Shown one piece after another: positions 48,566 through 59,880 of a DNA stretch of 64,000 nucleotides. The position numbers and the translations under genes are program-made. This DNA is from Druceiella hillmani (Eukaryota > Arthropoda > Insecta > Lepidoptera > Hepialidae): contig JAYKKI010000074.1 of NCBI GenBank assembly GCA_039881145.1, positions 12,031,501 to 12,095,500 on the forward strand, in the 5' to 3' direction. Each line of letters starts with the position of its first letter. The first letter of the stretch is position 1. The notes under the pieces were generated by a model that was given only the letters and a program-made list of their open reading frames with translations, ran no database searches and was not told the origin of the DNA.

Positions 48566-49070
48566 AAGTTAAACAGTACTCAGTACAGTTACTGCAAAGT
48601 TAACGATATTTATCCTTACTGTATGTAATATTTTTGTTTATAAACATATATGAAGTATTTACTAGCAAATACTGTAATAAATGCCTGTGCGTCCATTTTT
48701 TTGCTCAATTACCTAAAAACGAGTATTAATTAAATTGACAATTCGCTTATGAAAAGCTTCTTAAAGTGGTCAACGCATTAAAATTTCTACTGTTCGCTCG
48801 TTTTTTAATTGACTTTTGTTCGGAAAAGTTATAAGATTCTTTTCACAGAAACTTTTTGAAAGAGTCAAGTAGAAGGTTATTTACGAGTTAGAAGTTATTT
48901 ACGCAATTTTATGTATTGCGAGCGTCACATTTGCTCCAATATTATTAACCGTTGGTTCGGACTTTTTGATAACTGTTTATCAACTATTATTAGCATTAAA
49001 TATTATTGGTACTAAACCTTACTAAGGCTTGTTGAATCGATTCGGTTTGAATTATTTTGTTGAACTTTTT

Positions 49071-49304
49071 GACTTGAGATGTCACAATTTAGATTAGCAT
49101 ACAGTTTCATTTATTACGAATTATCGGTACAAAAGCTATGTTTAATTGCATCTAATGATATTCAAGCTTAAATATTTTCTTTGCAAGAAAAGATTTGAAT
49201 TTGAATTTAAGTTTAAACTTAGCTTTATACATTATCTATAATATACACATAAAATTATTTTATTATTTGCATTCTTTATTGCTCCATAATTGTGTTAACC
49301 CTAA
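49071..49304. other. Spacer after copy C
   Basis: Short noncoding gap between the end of detectable C/D similarity and the third piggyBac remnant. Confidence 0.4.
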
Positions 49305-49965
49305 AGTACTAATATAATTTGTTTACTGCTTTATATTACTCATTGCTTGGGAGACTAGTTTTTGAAAAACGAAGTTGTTTTTTTTAATTATCTTTATTAA
49401 AGTAAAAAAAATATTTTTTTACATAATAGGCCAACTTCTGTTTTTTAAATGCAATAACAAATATATTTTTTCGTAATCAACACAGTCTTAAATGATGATT
49501 TAAACTTAACAGACATGTAACTTTTTTTTGGCACAACAGAGAAATAATAAGAGTATGAAAAAAAATTGTTTCTTATAAACATCTTAAAAACTGAACATTT
49601 TTCTAAAAGTACGGTATCATTCTGTTGAGATAATTATAAAAAACTAATGTTTAGCATCACAAGTTCAATGGCACATAAGGTTAAAGTTAGTCTTTTTATT
49701 TCTTATCACAAGCGAAGCAATTATGCGATTGATATTCCAGACAATATGGTTTGTAGCATTTCCCACAGTAATACACACTCATATGCCTGTTTTTGCTAGG
49801 CAGGAGTTGCACATACTTGTTTTTTCTTTTTTTTATGACATTGTCTTGCACACTTTTTGCATTCTCTGTATTCAAAACATCTTCAATAGCATATGTTTTG
49901 TCTCATACACTTTTTCATCTTTTTTCTTTCTTCTTCACGAATGACACACCATCAACGGGTCAAAT
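49305..49965 (-). pseudogene. Possible third piggyBac remnant, 3' end only
   Basis: On the minus strand, 49,690-49,960 in two or three frames gives cysteine-rich text: RECKKCARQCHKKKKK, then SVYYCGKCYKPYCLEYQSH followed by NCFACDK. This resembles the C-terminal zinc-binding domain of piggyBac transposases (C..C......YxCxxCxxPxC). Downstream in this orientation, TTAACCCTAAAG at 49,305-49,316 fits a piggyBac end next to its TTAA. The rest of the transposase and the other end are absent. The plus-strand frames here (49,723-49,975) are shadows. The remnant lies in the gap between copies C and D. Confidence 0.5.
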
Positions 49966-50219
49966 CATCGCTTAGTGTTTTTATGTACGTTCATCTATTC
50001 ATTGGCTTTATTTGTCAACATGTAATTCATTTGTAAATAAAATATTCATTTTTATAAATACAATTAACACCAATCAAGTCAAAAATTCTAATAATAATAA
50101 GCAAGTCCATAAAAATAATTACTTTTAATACTAAGTCTGTACTTGTCACGCGTAAGGCGATTTAGAATCATTGTGTGTTCATATCACGAATTACGCAGCA
50201 CTTTAAAATTATTGATTTA
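49966..50219. other. Spacer before copy D
   Basis: Short noncoding gap between the piggyBac remnant and copy D. No gene or element recognised. Confidence 0.4.
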
Positions 50220-53200
50220 TTTTGCTGTTTCAGTCTAGGCCATTTACGTCCACTTACAAATACTTGCGGACGTTTTGAAATTTACAATTGTAAATATTAT
50301 TCTCATGGAAGATATATTTTTTATCTTACGAAGAGCACAATTTGTTTTTCGTGAACAATGATTTAACTTTATATTATTAACTTTGAGCCGTAGCTTCGTT
50401 TAAACGGAAAAGGAAAAACATGTGGTAAAAGTGAATAAACATTTTCGTGTGAAAAAAATGAATTTTGACATTCAAAATGACTGAGTAGTTTAGGGATTAC
50501 AGAATAAAAGAAATAAAGTAAAAAGACAAACAATGTGTAGACTATAGTAGGTAGCTGCAGGCTGATATACTGTCCTGATATTTAAGCTTTTGTTTTATCA
50601 ACCATGTTCTTGTACCTAACACGATGATTTTTCAATTATTAAAAAAATATATATATTTCATGATAAATGTTCATCCCGTGTTAACCTCTGTGATACAGAC
50701 TACATGTTTATATTTTACGCAAGTAGCTCAAATAGATGAGGCATGAAGGCGAAACAGATAAAAAAACTCAATTTCTCAATTATTATATTATTTCTCAATT
50801 CTATTATTTACATAACATACCCAATGTAACCATGAATAGATAATATATATAATGAATATATTATTTTATCAAAATTCGTGTTTAGTACTAATAAAGATAC
50901 TGGCAGGGTTTCAAGTAGAAAGGAAATTTATTAAAAATTCAACGAAATGTTAAGCTCGTTCACATTTCGAGGGTTATGTACCTCGTTTGAAGTTGTAGCT
51001 GCACATTCCTGCCTACAACCTCCGAAAATCGAGTAATAAGAAATCGTTCTGAAAAGAATATATAATTTTACGCACGCATCAATCAAACAAGAAGAATCTG
51101 TTCATATATAAATAATCGAGCATCAACACTCACAGTTCTGTGCCTCATGCTTGTCGATATTTGATTTCAATATATCTGTGACGATATCTATACCTACAAG
51201 AAATTCACTTGTCTGTCTGTTATATGTATTTATAAAAAAATAATTTGTCGCAACATGATCACAAATTTTTAGAAAACAAAAACATTTTTTTTTTGTTTTC
51301 TTATTTGTGTATTTCTTTGAACACTTATGACGTAAAACTATTGATTCAATTCAGACGAAGTTGTAAAATTTAGGGGTTTATTTGAAATAAAATTTAATTT
51401 TCATTTCATCGATGCTCGTTTACTTTTTAATACGATATTCGAATTTAATATTCCAAAAAAATCATCTGTACTGCATTAGTAAAACAACAAAAAAGAAACG
51501 ACTAGGTAATTGAAACACAATAATTACACAAATGTCTGTTGTGTCTGGGTAAATCAACAGACTGCGCTACCTGAACATAAAAGCGTGTGATTAAATTTTT
51601 CATCCGATCATACACTGGGGAAATGGGCATGGTTAGAAGTGAAGTGTTGGGTACCGCGGGAGGGGAAAATGTTAGTTTAAGTAATTTTAATGCAGGCAAA
51701 TGCATGACGATTGACTTCGTTGTTGGATTTATTCAGAACATAATATTTCAATGTTGCATGTATTCAGTATAAGCTTACTTTTTTCTAAATTTTTTAAAAT
51801 TGGAATCTGTTGTTAATATTTGTAATTTAATTCTTTAGGTTTTGCATTACCCTGTAAACATATTGGTCGTTACGTTCTTTACTATCTATGTATATAATAA
51901 AACTACAGAATTAACACATATATTAAAGCTTTTACGAAAAAAATATTAAGGGAAACGCCAGGAAAGTATCGGAATGCGGGAATATTGCTTTCTAAATTTT
52001 CATTTATTTGATTGTAAGTCTAATTTTTCGTCCACATATTACACAAGAACAGTTAAAGATATTCAGAAAAAGTTTTTAATGATGACTTTGTTGAGTCTGA
52101 GATAATATAATGTCGATGCTAGATCCCAATTGATTACCTATAAATAACATATTTACTATATGACATTCCAATAAAAAGCAAACTTACTTGAAGAAGTGTA
52201 CTTTCATATTTGTTACATCAAATATATTCACATGTATTAATAGTTAATTTAATACTAACTTGTAAAGATCCATGTGAATGTGGTCATGGGTTCAGCCAAT
52301 ACTACCTAAAAGTATGAAAATAATGTTTTTGAGATCTTTATAACTAGCCCTTTCAAATGATATCCCACACTGGGTATGAAATTTAACTAAAATTGTTTCA
52401 AATAATTTTACTGCGATAAAATGACCATTCAAATATTGTTCACCATTACCATTTGAGATATGTGTACAGATTAATATTCGTTTTAATTATGCTACTTCAA
52501 GTCTCTGTGTCAAGTATTTTCTGAGAAAAGTGCTTGTCGCAATTCTTTTTAAGATAAGATACCCTAAATCCTTAACTTTAACTTATTCATAAATTAACAA
52601 TCACTTAAATAAAAGAAAAATAGATTTAAATAAAAAACCGAGGTGTAAATAAAGACTGTATGTTTGTTTCTCAAATAATAACGCACGGTACTACATCTTA
52701 CATGAAATGACGGTAAGCATTATTTTGGGACAATCCAAGAAACATAAAGAAAGATGAATAAAGTTTAATGGTTAACATAAATTCAATAATTTGTATGAGG
52801 GAAATGAAGACTCAAATATAATATTTTGAAATATAACTGATTGTCTCATCAACCCGACACACTAACGCGACGACAAACTAAAACAGTGATTCTGCATCTC
52901 TTAGTTTTCATAGAAATCCACATGTTTTCATTTGTCAAATATATTAATACTGCATTATTTCTTTTCGCGGGTACATTGGAAACATGTATTTTTTTTTCAT
53001 AGAGAGGTTTTGTTTTCTACTTTTTTTTTAATTATTGCCTGATATGGACTGCCTTAGATGATAACAAGTAAAACTTGATCATCCTCCTAAAAATCGATAG
53101 CGGTGTTGTTTGAGACAAAAATAGTATTACTAACGTCTCAGTTACCTGAACGAAATGTATCTTTTGTGTTTCTTTGTAGTTAAGTATTAATTTTGGTAAA

Positions 53201-55880
53201 ATCATTTTCTTTTTCGAAAATAAGATGTGATAAATTATGTCAACGCAAATACTACACTGTTACTGTTTGAATTTAATGGGGCAAAGGGATTTGTTACTGG
53301 CCGAAGCTTCATAGAATGTCATTTTTTTTCTAATTATACCGCATAAAATAGTTAACGATAAACTTATTAAAATAAATATTTAGACTAGTTGGAAATAAAA
53401 GTATTTTCATTCTAGAATAATCTAGATGTATTTTAATTTCTGGTGTAAAATTAAAAATAATGGAAATAATTTTTAGTTTATATTTTAATGGCTCCCTTTT
53501 ATTAAGTATGAAAGTATTGTCGCATAATGGCAGATACGTGCCATTTGGCGAACAATAAATGGGCAAGCTAATTTTAGTTTGCATGCTTATTCATTCATTT
53601 CCTTATTCAAAAATCACGTTAAACTTTCATTGTTCAGTCATAAAAATGGCTATCTCGATGGTCTCCTTCAAGTCTTACGGGGTGCAGATGTAGCCAGGTT
53701 GGGTAGAGTGGGAAGTATTTGGTGTATTGGATCAATTCACATGCGCGGTCGATATACCTATGACAGTGGGTCTGTCATAGGTATATCGACCGCGCATGTG
53801 AATTGATCCAATTTGGCGAGATTAGCCTTATACCTAGAGACTTTTGTCCATAACCATTTCAGCGTCTTATAGACCTTCTACTAGCTTGTGGTATCCATGT
53901 TTACACGTATATGAATTAGATACTACAAAATATGTTCAAGTAAAATAATGACACTTGTTTTTACATGTAAACATCGTTTTTGTTCGAAAAAAAAAGCTTT
54001 TAAATGTCGTGTGTTCTGAAATCAAAAATAGAATCACAATGATCATGAAAGTAACACTCTTTGGACCACTTTACCAAAGGTAATATCACATTTACATCTT
54101 TAATAGAATAGCTGAAAGAGTTGCTTATTGTTTCGTATTCAACTTTTTGATAATATAACATTTTTAATGTCAATTACAAGACTGGTTATGAAATTGTCCT
54201 AATAGATGAGTTTTGTTGTATACAAAATTATGACCATAATATAAATTTGGTGCAAATCTACTTAGTAGAGCTTGCGCTACGAATGTTCCGTACAAAATTA
54301 GATGTGTATAAACATTTAAGGGTACCTAATATTTTCTTTAAGCTATTGGTAAATAATAATATTATTTTTACCATACTGAATAGCATATTTTTGGCAGGTG
54401 AAAACATGTCGTATGCTTCTAAAAACTATGAGATTTAGAATCACTGTTACAGTTTGCCGATGGACTTAGTTGAACCTCTAATAATGATATTTAATCTATT
54501 AATATGATTTACAGAGTAATATGATTCATTAACATTCCACATTTCAAATTTCCAAAACAAAACGTATCCGAAAAAAGTCTATGACTAATAGATCGACGAA
54601 CGGACACATTTCACAAGAATCCCATATTATTCTATTGAGACACGGAATTTTGAAAACTTGTTAATTAGGTGTAGAACTAACCCTGCGATGGTTCCTTAAA
54701 TGTTTAGGTACACATAAAAGTTAAAGTATGTCATTTATTGGTGTTAATATAAAATACCACGAATTTTGTAAAAAAGCAATGACATCTTAAATTATTGCTA
54801 TAAATTGTAATTAAGCTTCCAGAAAGCCTAATCAATTCATAATTTTAGTTTCGGTAGTTTCAGCAAAGAGACATAGGGATCGCAGTCAGTATTTTTAAGC
54901 GTTTTTTAGTGTACTTTGGGTATATGCCATATAAGAATAAAAATGCGATCATTGTACTCCACGGAATATATAAAAATTTTAAGAAATTTCTTGTAGTTAA
55001 TATACTGTTTATAAAAATTCCGTAAATATAAACTACTTATATACGCACAGTTTAGTAATTATATATTAATATGTGAAGAGAAAACTTTGTACCCCTTTTG
55101 AAATATATTGCGCGCACGGAGGAGCGTAAGATTTAGCATAACGTTTATATTGGAGAAAGAGTGCAGAAAGCTTATATTTATTACAGATACATTCAATTAT
55201 ATATTAGAAATACATTAAAAATTAATTGTTTGTATTCATACTGTCAATGTCAAACACGTGATAGTCTGTAGTAAAACAGTCGCACAGAGTAGAGATTGTC
55301 CCAAAGAAATTTAAAATGTCAGATTTACTGAATGAGTTTCAAGCTTAGAATTTTGTGTGATTTCAAATGTTCTTTTTCAATAGTCTGTGGAATGTATGTC
55401 AAGGAAAAACAGCGTTTAATTTATATTTTGCTTAATAGTATATATCTTTCTATAATAAATATGAATACAATCTCTGTTACAATAAATATGAATACAAGCT
55501 GTGATTTTTTTTCAACTGTTATTAATATAAAATTTCATATTTCGTAGATAGTGCAGGGACTCAAGGCAAAAAACACACGCTAATGACGTATTTGTAAATG
55601 CTCTCAGCTGACTTAATAAAACAAAATTTTAAAAAATGATATACAATTACTGTATTGGTTTACTTTTTGAGAAACGAACCTCAGTAACCTTCAATCCAGT
55701 AAAAATTTATAAGTTATAGGCGAATTTCGAACACAGGGCGACCACTAGTTCTTTAATATTATGTCAAATATTAATTTTCTCTGGTCGGTTTCAGATAAAA
55801 ATGGCTGTGACAGACAAACTGACACTTGAGTGATTTTTTCTTTTTTTATATTCACAATAACATAAACAATTTGTTAAAGG
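50220..55880. other. Gene-free part of copy D
   Basis: No recognisable host gene. The frames at 51,502-51,772, 53,330-53,584, 53,579-53,806, 54,247-54,438 and 55,332-55,547 have no family resemblance and are not preserved in copy C. Confidence 0.5.
53726..53812. repeat. Perfect palindrome, 41 bp arms, 5 bp loop
   Basis: 53,726-53,766 and 53,772-53,812 are exact reverse complements around tgggt. The aligned position in copy C (about 40,030-40,110) has no palindrome, so it formed after the C/D duplication. Confidence 0.98.
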
Positions 55881-55884
55881 CCTA

Positions 55885-56230
55885 TTCAAATACAAGCGGT
55901 ATCCGCTACCGGTGCTGGTAGAGGTAATACCCAAGCAATATCCTGCCGGCCATTTTTCATGTCATTTCCGAAGCTGTCGCGCAGCCGGAACCGAGTATCA
56001 GAGCGGTACGCGATACTTACCGCGTGTTCAGCGAAATTTGGTTCTCCCCCCGTGGTCCATGCCCCGCACACCTGCGGCGCTCGCACTCGCCACTCGCCCT
56101 CTTGTCGTTCATTATTTCCGGTGGAGAAGGTCGCTGCGCTGGGCGTGCGCGGGCATTCAGTCAAGTGGTTTCATGAGTGCGATTGATACTACAATACCGA
56201 AGGATACAAGGACAATAATAATTTAACTTA
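55885..56230. other. GC-rich segment at the Harbinger left side
   Basis: Unusually GC-rich for this window, with open frames on both strands (55,886-56,164 minus and 55,912-56,226 plus) but no recognisable protein. It contains short inverted motifs (agcggtatccgct, ctaccggtgctggtag) and may be the subterminal region of the Harbinger element or a separate nested element. Confidence 0.4.
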
Positions 56231-56479
56231 TATAGATGGTTAAGTTTCATCCAGTTCTGTTTGACATCACGAATCCCGAATTCAAAAACACGTTTTTGAA
56301 AAATAAGTTATAGGAAGAAATTAGAGTAAAATTAAATGTAGATCATGAGTTTACATTTTTGTTATTTTATTTAATTTGAATATATTGGTTTTACATTTAT
56401 ACAATCCACTTATATACAATTAAAAAAGCTCACAAAATGTTCGCGTACATCGTGACCTGACCCTGTGATCACATGATTA

Positions 56480-58560
56480 GACACATTTCTATTATTAATG
56501 TTATCTTATGTGTTAGTATGATACAGCTTTGTTAAATATTGTGTAGTACATGTTTTAGAGCGCAAAAAATTATGTGATAGGCATGCTGCTTCTACAAACT
56601 TTGCTGATTTAGACACTCAATGGCATAGGCCTTAAAAAAGTTCTCCATTGTTGAGCCATTATAGCAAATGCGTTTTCGACAACGCATCGAGAACAGCATA
56701 ATCGCTTGTTATACCTGTGTTTGCGCCTGTTTGTTAGAGCTTCTCTTTGATTAAATGATTCCATAACAAATGTTTGTAAAACAATACCTCATCTCCTATT
56801 AAACATGTGACTTATGGACATTGTACACCGGCAAAGGTTTGTTTTGTGGTATGTTCATTGTTCCATTACAGAACTTTTTTCCCATGACAGAGCATTCGAA
56901 GATACCACCGTCACTATTTTGGCCGTGCCCACCAACATCTATACATAAACAATTATACTGCGGTCCTATTATTGCCATAAGTACTATGGAACTTTTTAGG
57001 TAGAAATAATATTCCTACCTGAACTACTAGGACAAACGATAGTAACGTGCTTCCCGTCAATGCTCTCTATACATTTTGGGAATTTTTATATGTCGTAAAA
57101 CTCTTCCGATGTCAGTGCCCACATTTTTTCAGTGGGACTCTTCATAAATATTTATTGTATTTTAATCCAAATAGCATCACAAACTTCATCTATAATGTAT
57201 CCTACTGTAGAATATCTGAATCTATACTTCTTTCCAATTTATTAAAATGAATCCGTAGTTACGGTACGGTACAGGTCATATGCAAAAAGAAGTTTCACCG
57301 GAATATTTCAGCATTCGCAAAGATTTTAGAACCCAGCCTATCCTACCTATTTGCTGACCTATCTATTAATAATAGTATTATTTAATGACTTTTTACGTCA
57401 ATCAATGCAGTATAAAAACAAAGTTAACCGAAAAAAAAACAAAATGTAACTTCTCTATGCACTAGACCTGTACTACAGTAGTCTATAAAGATCTTAAAAA
57501 CGCCAGCGACACTGTCGCACGTAAGTGATAGAAAGAGTGCAAGAACCAAATAGAAAAACCTAAGAGATTCGTACAGTAAATATTTATAGAGCTTAAAAAC
57601 AGCTACAGGACAAAATGCGGCTAAGACATATGACTGGTACAATGAATGACAATGAGCGTCAAGTATGCAGTTTTTAAGAGACCACAAAGGCTTTGCTTCC
57701 TCTGATACTAATATCGTACCGGACAGAGAACGTGCAAGTGAAATTAGCCATGGCAGTTTTGATTCTAGTTCTGAACCTACACTACCAACACCACCCCCGC
57801 ACTCCGCATCCGTAACCGGCAGAAAGATCAGTCCCAGCGACTATGAACGTGGAGTTTATAAGGTTATTAAATATTTGAATACAAGAAAACCTTGACAATA
57901 TGACATCAAGAGAACATTTATTGATTGGTTAAACAACGACAGTTGACAGTTTTTCTGAAAGGCGAAAAATGTTAATTAAAATGAAAACAGCAAATTATAA
58001 TGGAAGGCGAACTAGAAGAGCAGGAAGAACGCAGTGGATACACTTCAGTAAACTATGATCATACTACATCGCGCTATTACTACAATAGTCCTCCCAGTTT
58101 TTCAAACCTCGAACAAGACCCTTTTGTTTCTCCTTATCATCAAGGGGCAGTGAACACAAACGAGGATCAGAATATTTATTATGGTTTTGAGAACCAAATT
58201 GACGACATTCTCAACTCATCAATATGACTATTATGTATTTATTATGTATTGTTTTTTTATGATAATTAAATAATAAATACCAAACTAATGTCTATACAAT
58301 AAATTTATTTATTTTGTGTTACCTTAAGGTAACAGCTACTCGTTCCTCAGGACCAATTGGACGTCGATATGCCAATTCAAATTGGACGTTGTTAAATGGT
58401 TTTATTATATCTGGCTTGATCGTGTTTCATAATTTGAAATGATTCCGTATGCATTCTAAATGCACCGTAAATTGGACTTTTATCATGTTGCAGCTGTAAG
58501 TAAATAGTGTGAAATTGTTCGTAATTTTCAAGTTCTCTATTTATGTCATGGATTCAAATT
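56480..58560 (-). pseudogene. Harbinger-type (DDE_Tnp_4) transposase relic, probably two exons
   Basis: The N-terminal piece at about 58,320-58,555 reads RELENYEQFHTIYLQLQHDKS, then YGAFRMHTESF, then (after a frameshift) AYRRPIGPEERVAVTLR. It ends at a donor-like AG/GTAAC. The rest is at 56,480-57,240: YRFRYSTVGYIIDEVCDAIW, FPKCIESIDGKHVTIVCPS with the first catalytic Asp (codon 57,056-57,058), IVLMAIIGPQYNCLCIDVG, GQNSDGGIFE with the second Asp (56,910-56,912), GDE, and SRCVVENAFAIMAQQWR with the catalytic Glu (56,675-56,677), then VEAACLSHNFLRS. The DDE triad is complete. Stops and frameshifts split the frame. The two pieces are separated by about 1 kb that holds the opposite-strand MADF gene. 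An intron is inferred and its acceptor was not located. Confidence 0.87.
57440..58227 (+). pseudogene. Harbinger accessory MADF/Myb-like protein relic
   Basis: Plus-strand relic of the second protein found in many animal PIF/Harbinger elements, which helps the transposase bind DNA and enter the nucleus. The MADF domain is visible at about 57,450-57,690 with stops: LYYSSL, KNLRDSYSKYL, SLKTATGQ, then MQFLRDH. An open C-terminal part follows: IVPDRERASEISHG, a Ser/Thr/Pro-rich linker, and YERGVYKVIKYL up to a stop at 57,896. A second frame (58,000-58,227) then gives an acidic, Tyr/Ser-rich tail ending in FENQIDDILNSSI. A polyadenylation-like aataaa lies at about 58,299-58,304. It is antisense to, and lies between, the two transposase pieces. 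Confidence 0.75.
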
Positions 58561-58706
58561 CTTAACCTGTGGCAGAGAGCGGAAAGACTTATTAATAACT
58601 GAAACTACACTACGTCAAATAAGAACTGAAAAGTAGAAGCAACAAGCTAGGTAATCACAGTTTCACTGAAAGATTAATAGTCACTAATTATGAAGCAGCA
58701 TATAGC

Positions 58707-58707
<1 letters not shown>

Positions 58708-58796
<89 letters not shown>

Positions 58797-58800
58797 TATA
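58708..58800. repeat. (TA)n microsatellite
   Basis: TA array of about 92 bp with two CA interruptions, close to the right side of the Harbinger insertion. Confidence 0.95.
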
Positions 58801-59439
58801 TCCTTTGTATTGTCATAGTTAAAGTAATTTCGACTATGACGATTTGATAAATAAAAAGAAATCGGTGCGAAACATTAATAGTCTTAGTGGGAAATTTTAC
58901 TTGATCAGTATTTTTTCCATTCAGATAATCGAACGAGCTGTCGATAATTAAACTTATCCGAACGAATGGAGTATTAGACGTCAGTGAGAGGAATTAATCC
59001 CGCTTATGGTACTAGTGGCCAAGTGAAGTTGAGCGTGTCATCGGAGTTCTCCTGGATTTCCTTTTCCGTATTTTAACGATAAAGTTTAGCTCCGAATTTA
59101 GATAAATCCATTCATTTTAGCATGTAGACGCGTCGATAGGTTTTATCCTCGGTTTGTATTTAGATTCCGAATAATTTGCTGCTAAGAATTATAGTGGTTA
59201 AATATTGCAACGCTTTTTATTATTACTGACAAACTTTGAAATTTAGCGTTTATTATTGACGATCACAAGTTCATATTTCCGCTATTGCAAAAGTACATAT
59301 AATTTACTAATCATTTGTGGAAGTTTTGTTGCCATGTGTTGGGTAACTATTAAATTTTTTTTTTAATAGGAAAAGTTTAGCTTTAAATTTTAAATCATTT
59401 TCAGTAAGCATAGCTGTATTATGTACATATGTTTATCTT

Positions 59440-59440
<1 letters not shown>
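58801..59440. other. Gene-free part of copy D with a conserved island
   Basis: Contains the partner (58,925-59,115) of the copy C island at 44,480-44,700. No coding sequence. Confidence 0.5.

Positions 59441-59524
<84 letters not shown>
59441..59524. repeat. (TA)n microsatellite
   Basis: TA array of about 82 bp with one CA interruption. Copy C has no array at this position. Confidence 0.95.
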
Positions 59525-59529
<5 letters not shown>

Positions 59530-59880
59530 TTATGTTAAAAATGTTAATACATTATTAAATAATTCATACACTTGACGAACTTATTGCTGCATGAACAGTC
59601 TCTCCAAGTCAACCAAAATTGATATTCATAAATTAGGAAAGAAAATTAAATAGATGCTCCCATATACAATTTAAAGAAAAATCATAACTTCAGGTAGCTT
59701 GTCCTCATTTGTCATCATCATGACCATGAAAAAATTTTTGAAAATGTAACGATGATTCTAGATGTAAGATTAGTTTTCATCATTTGCATGTTATGCATAT
59801 TTCTTGAGATATCCGCGATAATACGTAAATCACCCGTACTTAATTATGTTAGGTATTTTAAATGTTGATTTCACGAAATA

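Larger units (their letters stand above)
36350..49070 (+). repeat. Large segmental duplication, copy C (partner 50.2-62.4 kb)
   Basis: Collinear, same-orientation similarity to 50,220-62,440. Anchors seen: 36,461 with 50,303; 36,800-37,060 with 51,290-51,520; 37,613 with 52,283; 39,483 with 53,093; 39,830-40,140 with 53,520-53,850; 44,010-44,170 with 54,825-55,020; 44,480-44,690 with 58,925-59,110; 47,350-47,600 with 60,710-60,960; 48,411-48,560 with 61,874-62,030; 48,754 with 62,162; 49,010-49,060 with 62,395-62,440. The offset moves between about 10.8 and 14.7 kb, largely because C carries Tc1/mariner and piggyBac insertions that D lacks, and D carries a Harbinger element that C lacks. No host coding sequence is visible in either copy. 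Confidence 0.8.
44010..49070. other. Gene-free part of copy C with internal repeats
   Basis: No gene. Several loosely similar segments recur inside it (around 45,110-45,250, 45,420-45,640 and 46,080-46,280), each with a pattern like tctttgaaactnttgaattc followed by text ending in gagatatt or gagaaatgg. This suggests an internal old repeat. The frames at 46,646-46,852, 47,093-47,314 and 48,150-48,389 are not preserved in copy D. Confidence 0.45.
55885..58600 (-). mobile_element. PIF/Harbinger-type DNA transposon (decayed)
   Basis: Copy C has no counterpart of this segment, so it is an insertion into copy D after about 55,880. It holds the two gene types expected of PIF/Harbinger elements: a DDE transposase relic on the minus strand and a MADF/Myb-like DNA-binding protein relic on the plus strand. 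The left part (55,885-56,230) is GC-rich and unassigned. I could not identify the terminal inverted repeats or the 3 bp target duplication, so the boundaries are approximate. Confidence 0.85.

Noticed and set aside
49305..49688. Small piggyBac MITE between TTAACCCTAAAG and a later AAGGTTAA
   Set aside because: The inner sequences of the two ends do not pair beyond about 9 bases. The cysteine-rich remnant lies outside this interval, so a truncated full element fits better.
49723..49975. Two hydrophobic F-rich plus-strand frames resembling membrane proteins
   Set aside because: Shadows of the minus-strand Lys/Cys-rich piggyBac-like remnant. Hydrophobicity arises from the complement of Lys codons.
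57424..57687. 87-codon minus-strand open frame
   Set aside because: Antisense to the MADF-domain relic, whose plus-strand reading gives the recognisable KNLRDSY and FLRDH motifs.
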